From JAADEM01 sp965371855 (lineage in GTDB: Bacteria; Bacteroidota; Bacteroidia; Bacteroidales; Marinilabiliaceae): DNA of 7,526 nucleotides. Positions 6,345 through 7,526 of the stretch are shown piece after piece. Made by a program: the position numbers and the translations under genes. Below the pieces are notes generated by a model. The model was given only the letters and a program-made list of their open reading frames with translations. It was not told where the DNA came from and made no database searches. Numbering within the stretch: the stretch's first letter is position 1; each line of letters opens with the position of its first letter. The stretch covers positions 1-7,526 of the forward strand of contig CBDUZZ010000114.1 of assembly GCA_965371855.1 (NCBI GenBank). The letters run 5' to 3'.

Positions 6345-7229
6345 TTAATTGAAATCCATAATCTCCTCCGGATTAAGAGGAACACCATTATACCAAAGTT
6401 CAAAATGCAGGTGCGGACCGGTAGTGTACTCTCCCGAGTTACCCACATTAGCAATAGCTTCTCCGGCTTTAACCTTGTCACCAACCTTCTTTAACAGCAA
6501 CGAATTGTGCTTATAAAATGTCACAAGATTATTTGCATGCTGTATTCCTATTACATAGCCCGTTTCTACAGTCCAGCCGGCAAAAAACACTGTACCATCC
6601 AGAACCGAAGACACACGAGCCTCAGGGCCGGCAACAATATCAATACCATAATGCCCCTGTGAACCTCCAAATCGATTTACAATAACACCTTTTAACGGGG
6701 TGAAAAAAGAAGTCTGTTCAAGTCTGAATTTATTACCTGAAGTGCTTTGTGTTGAAAGGTTAAACCTTTCCTCCTCCTCAATTTGTACGCGAAACAGTGA
6801 ATCTTCCATCGATTTATTAAAGTGTATCTTCTGTTTAGGTTTTATAACCTCATCATCCTTGATTACATCATCAGGAGATGCTCCTTCAGGTATCTCCCCA
6901 TTAACGATCGCTTTAATATCTTTAAAAAACCGGTCACGACGATCTATTTCAAACATTAAAGAATCAACCAGCTGAGCATTGCGAACTATCAATCTTCTTT
7001 CATTACCGGACGGATATCCCGGTATGTACTCTCGCAAACCGGTAAAAGCAATTAATAATGTTACCAAAACGATTAATAATATGGAAGTGACGCCAACAAA
7101 AGTAAAAACTTTAAGACGGGATAAACGCAATCCAAGTACCTCTTCATAGGTTTGCTCATTAAAAATAGCTAACCGATAATGATTACGCAGTTTTTTGTAG
7201 AGAGCTTTAGTTCTTTTAGTTTTTGCCAT
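6345..7229 (-). CDS. membrane-anchored M23 (LytM-type) metallopeptidase
   Basis: This is a 294-residue envelope protein. It has a basic cytoplasmic N-terminus (1-40), one membrane helix (about 42-63), a periplasmic linker rich in charged residues (about 75-165) and a C-terminal M23 domain (about 175-290). The zinc site looks intact: H193 and D197 in GHYGID, and H275 in HLHFE. The catalytic histidines H241 (FYKHNS) and H273 are also present, so it should be an active peptidoglycan endopeptidase and not a degenerate LytM activator. The N-terminal NEQTYEE...RLSRLKVF layout is familiar from Bacteroidota M23 proteins. The ATG at 7229 follows AAGG at short distance and lies about 35 nt below a perfect TAnnTTTG element. 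It precedes dxr by 4 nt. No pathway link between cell-wall cleavage and isoprenoid synthesis is needed beyond shared transcription, although the MEP pathway does feed undecaprenyl phosphate synthesis. Exact substrate bond is unknown. Confidence 0.94.
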   Translation of the reverse strand: MAKTKRTKALYKKLRNHYRLAIFNEQTYEEVLGLRLSRLKVFTFVGVTSILLIVLVTLLIAFTGLREYIPGYPSGNERRLIVRNAQLVDSLMFEIDRRDRFFKDIKAIVNGEIPEGASPDDVIKDDEVIKPKQKIHFNKSMEDSLFRVQIEEEERFNLSTQSTSGNKFRLEQTSFFTPLKGVIVNRFGGSQGHYGIDIVAGPEARVSSVLDGTVFFAGWTVETGYVIGIQHANNLVTFYKHNSLLLKKVGDKVKAGEAIANVGNSGEYTTGPHLHFELWYNGVPLNPEEIMDFN

Positions 7230-7263
7230 TTACCTTATTTATACAAATTATCAGGAATGAGAG

Positions 7264-7271
7264 CAAAGTTA
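7264..7271 (-). promoter_or_regulatory. -7 element upstream of M23-dxr
   Basis: The minus strand reads TAACTTTG, a perfect match to the Bacteroidota -7 consensus TAnnTTTG, about 35 nt before the M23 start codon. A TTG at the usual 19-21 nt upstream spacing is not apparent, so the -33 element is weak or missing. Confidence 0.55.
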
Positions 7272-7395
7272 AAAATTATCCCGAATTATTTATCAGGAAA
7301 CAAGGTACGAGTTGAACAAATAAATCCAAGAGGGCTAATCCCGATTTAGGATTATTTCATTTTATCATCACTCCCACAATTTTTTCGAGGATAAT

Positions 7396-7426
7396 TTTGC
7401 ATAACAAATATAAACCTCTATCTTTG
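7396..7426 (+). promoter_or_regulatory. Bacteroidota promoter for the initiator tRNA
   Basis: TTTG (7396-7399), exactly 19 nt, then TATCTTTG (7419-7426): a full match to the TTTG-N19-TAnnTTTG consensus. Transcription would start near 7433, leaving a leader of about 30 nt before the tRNA. It is the strongest promoter signal in the window. Confidence 0.8.
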
Positions 7427-7464
7427 CAACCGCAAAATCAGAAACGTCTATTGTTACGATATAT

Positions 7465-7526
<62 letters not shown>

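Noticed and set aside
6341..6484. Upstream extension of the dxr frame by 48 residues
   Set aside because: It overlaps the M23 catalytic domain in another frame and has no Dxr homology; the canonical Rossmann start is at 6340.

Overview
The window looks like an AT-rich chromosomal segment of a Bacteroidota bacterium, probably class Bacteroidia. Three things point there. Promoters fit the Bacteroidota sigma factor consensus (TTTG, about 19 nt, TAnnTTTG) and not a -35/-10 pair. One protein belongs to DUF4831, a family known from this phylum. Ribosome binding sites are weak and AT-rich. All six protein genes lie on the minus strand; only the tRNA at the right edge is on the plus strand.

Right part (about 5180-7526). 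A partial initiator tRNA-Met (7465 to the edge) reads rightward from a textbook promoter. Diverging from it, a leftward pair starts at 7229: a membrane-anchored M23 (LytM-type) peptidase, then, after only 4 nt, dxr, the second enzyme of the MEP isoprenoid pathway. The dxr frame is open far upstream into the peptidase gene; the real start is the ATG at 6340.

Middle (4882-5179). This gene-free stretch holds short degenerate CAGTTAR heptamers against the dxr stop, an imperfect inverted repeat of about 82 bp of the interspersed REP/MITE kind, and a weak promoter with small palindromes for the next operon.

Left part (475-4881). A three-gene leftward operon encodes a DUF4831 lipoprotein, the M20C dipeptidase PepD, and a major facilitator transporter whose motifs match eukaryotic MFSD1, a lysosomal dipeptide transporter. 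The intergenic gaps are 28 and 42 nt, or near that, and a hairpin terminator lies just past the transporter. The most economical reading is a peptide-scavenging module: the transporter brings dipeptides across the inner membrane and PepD cleaves them in the cytoplasm. The role of the DUF4831 lipoprotein is unknown. The transporter carries an extra domain of about 115 residues, predicted periplasmic, between its last two helices.

Far left (34-378). A small four-helix membrane protein of unknown function may be complete, or may be the start of a longer gene cut by an in-frame stop. Most of the window is ordinary housekeeping sequence. The transporter-dipeptidase module with its odd insert is the part most worth attention.
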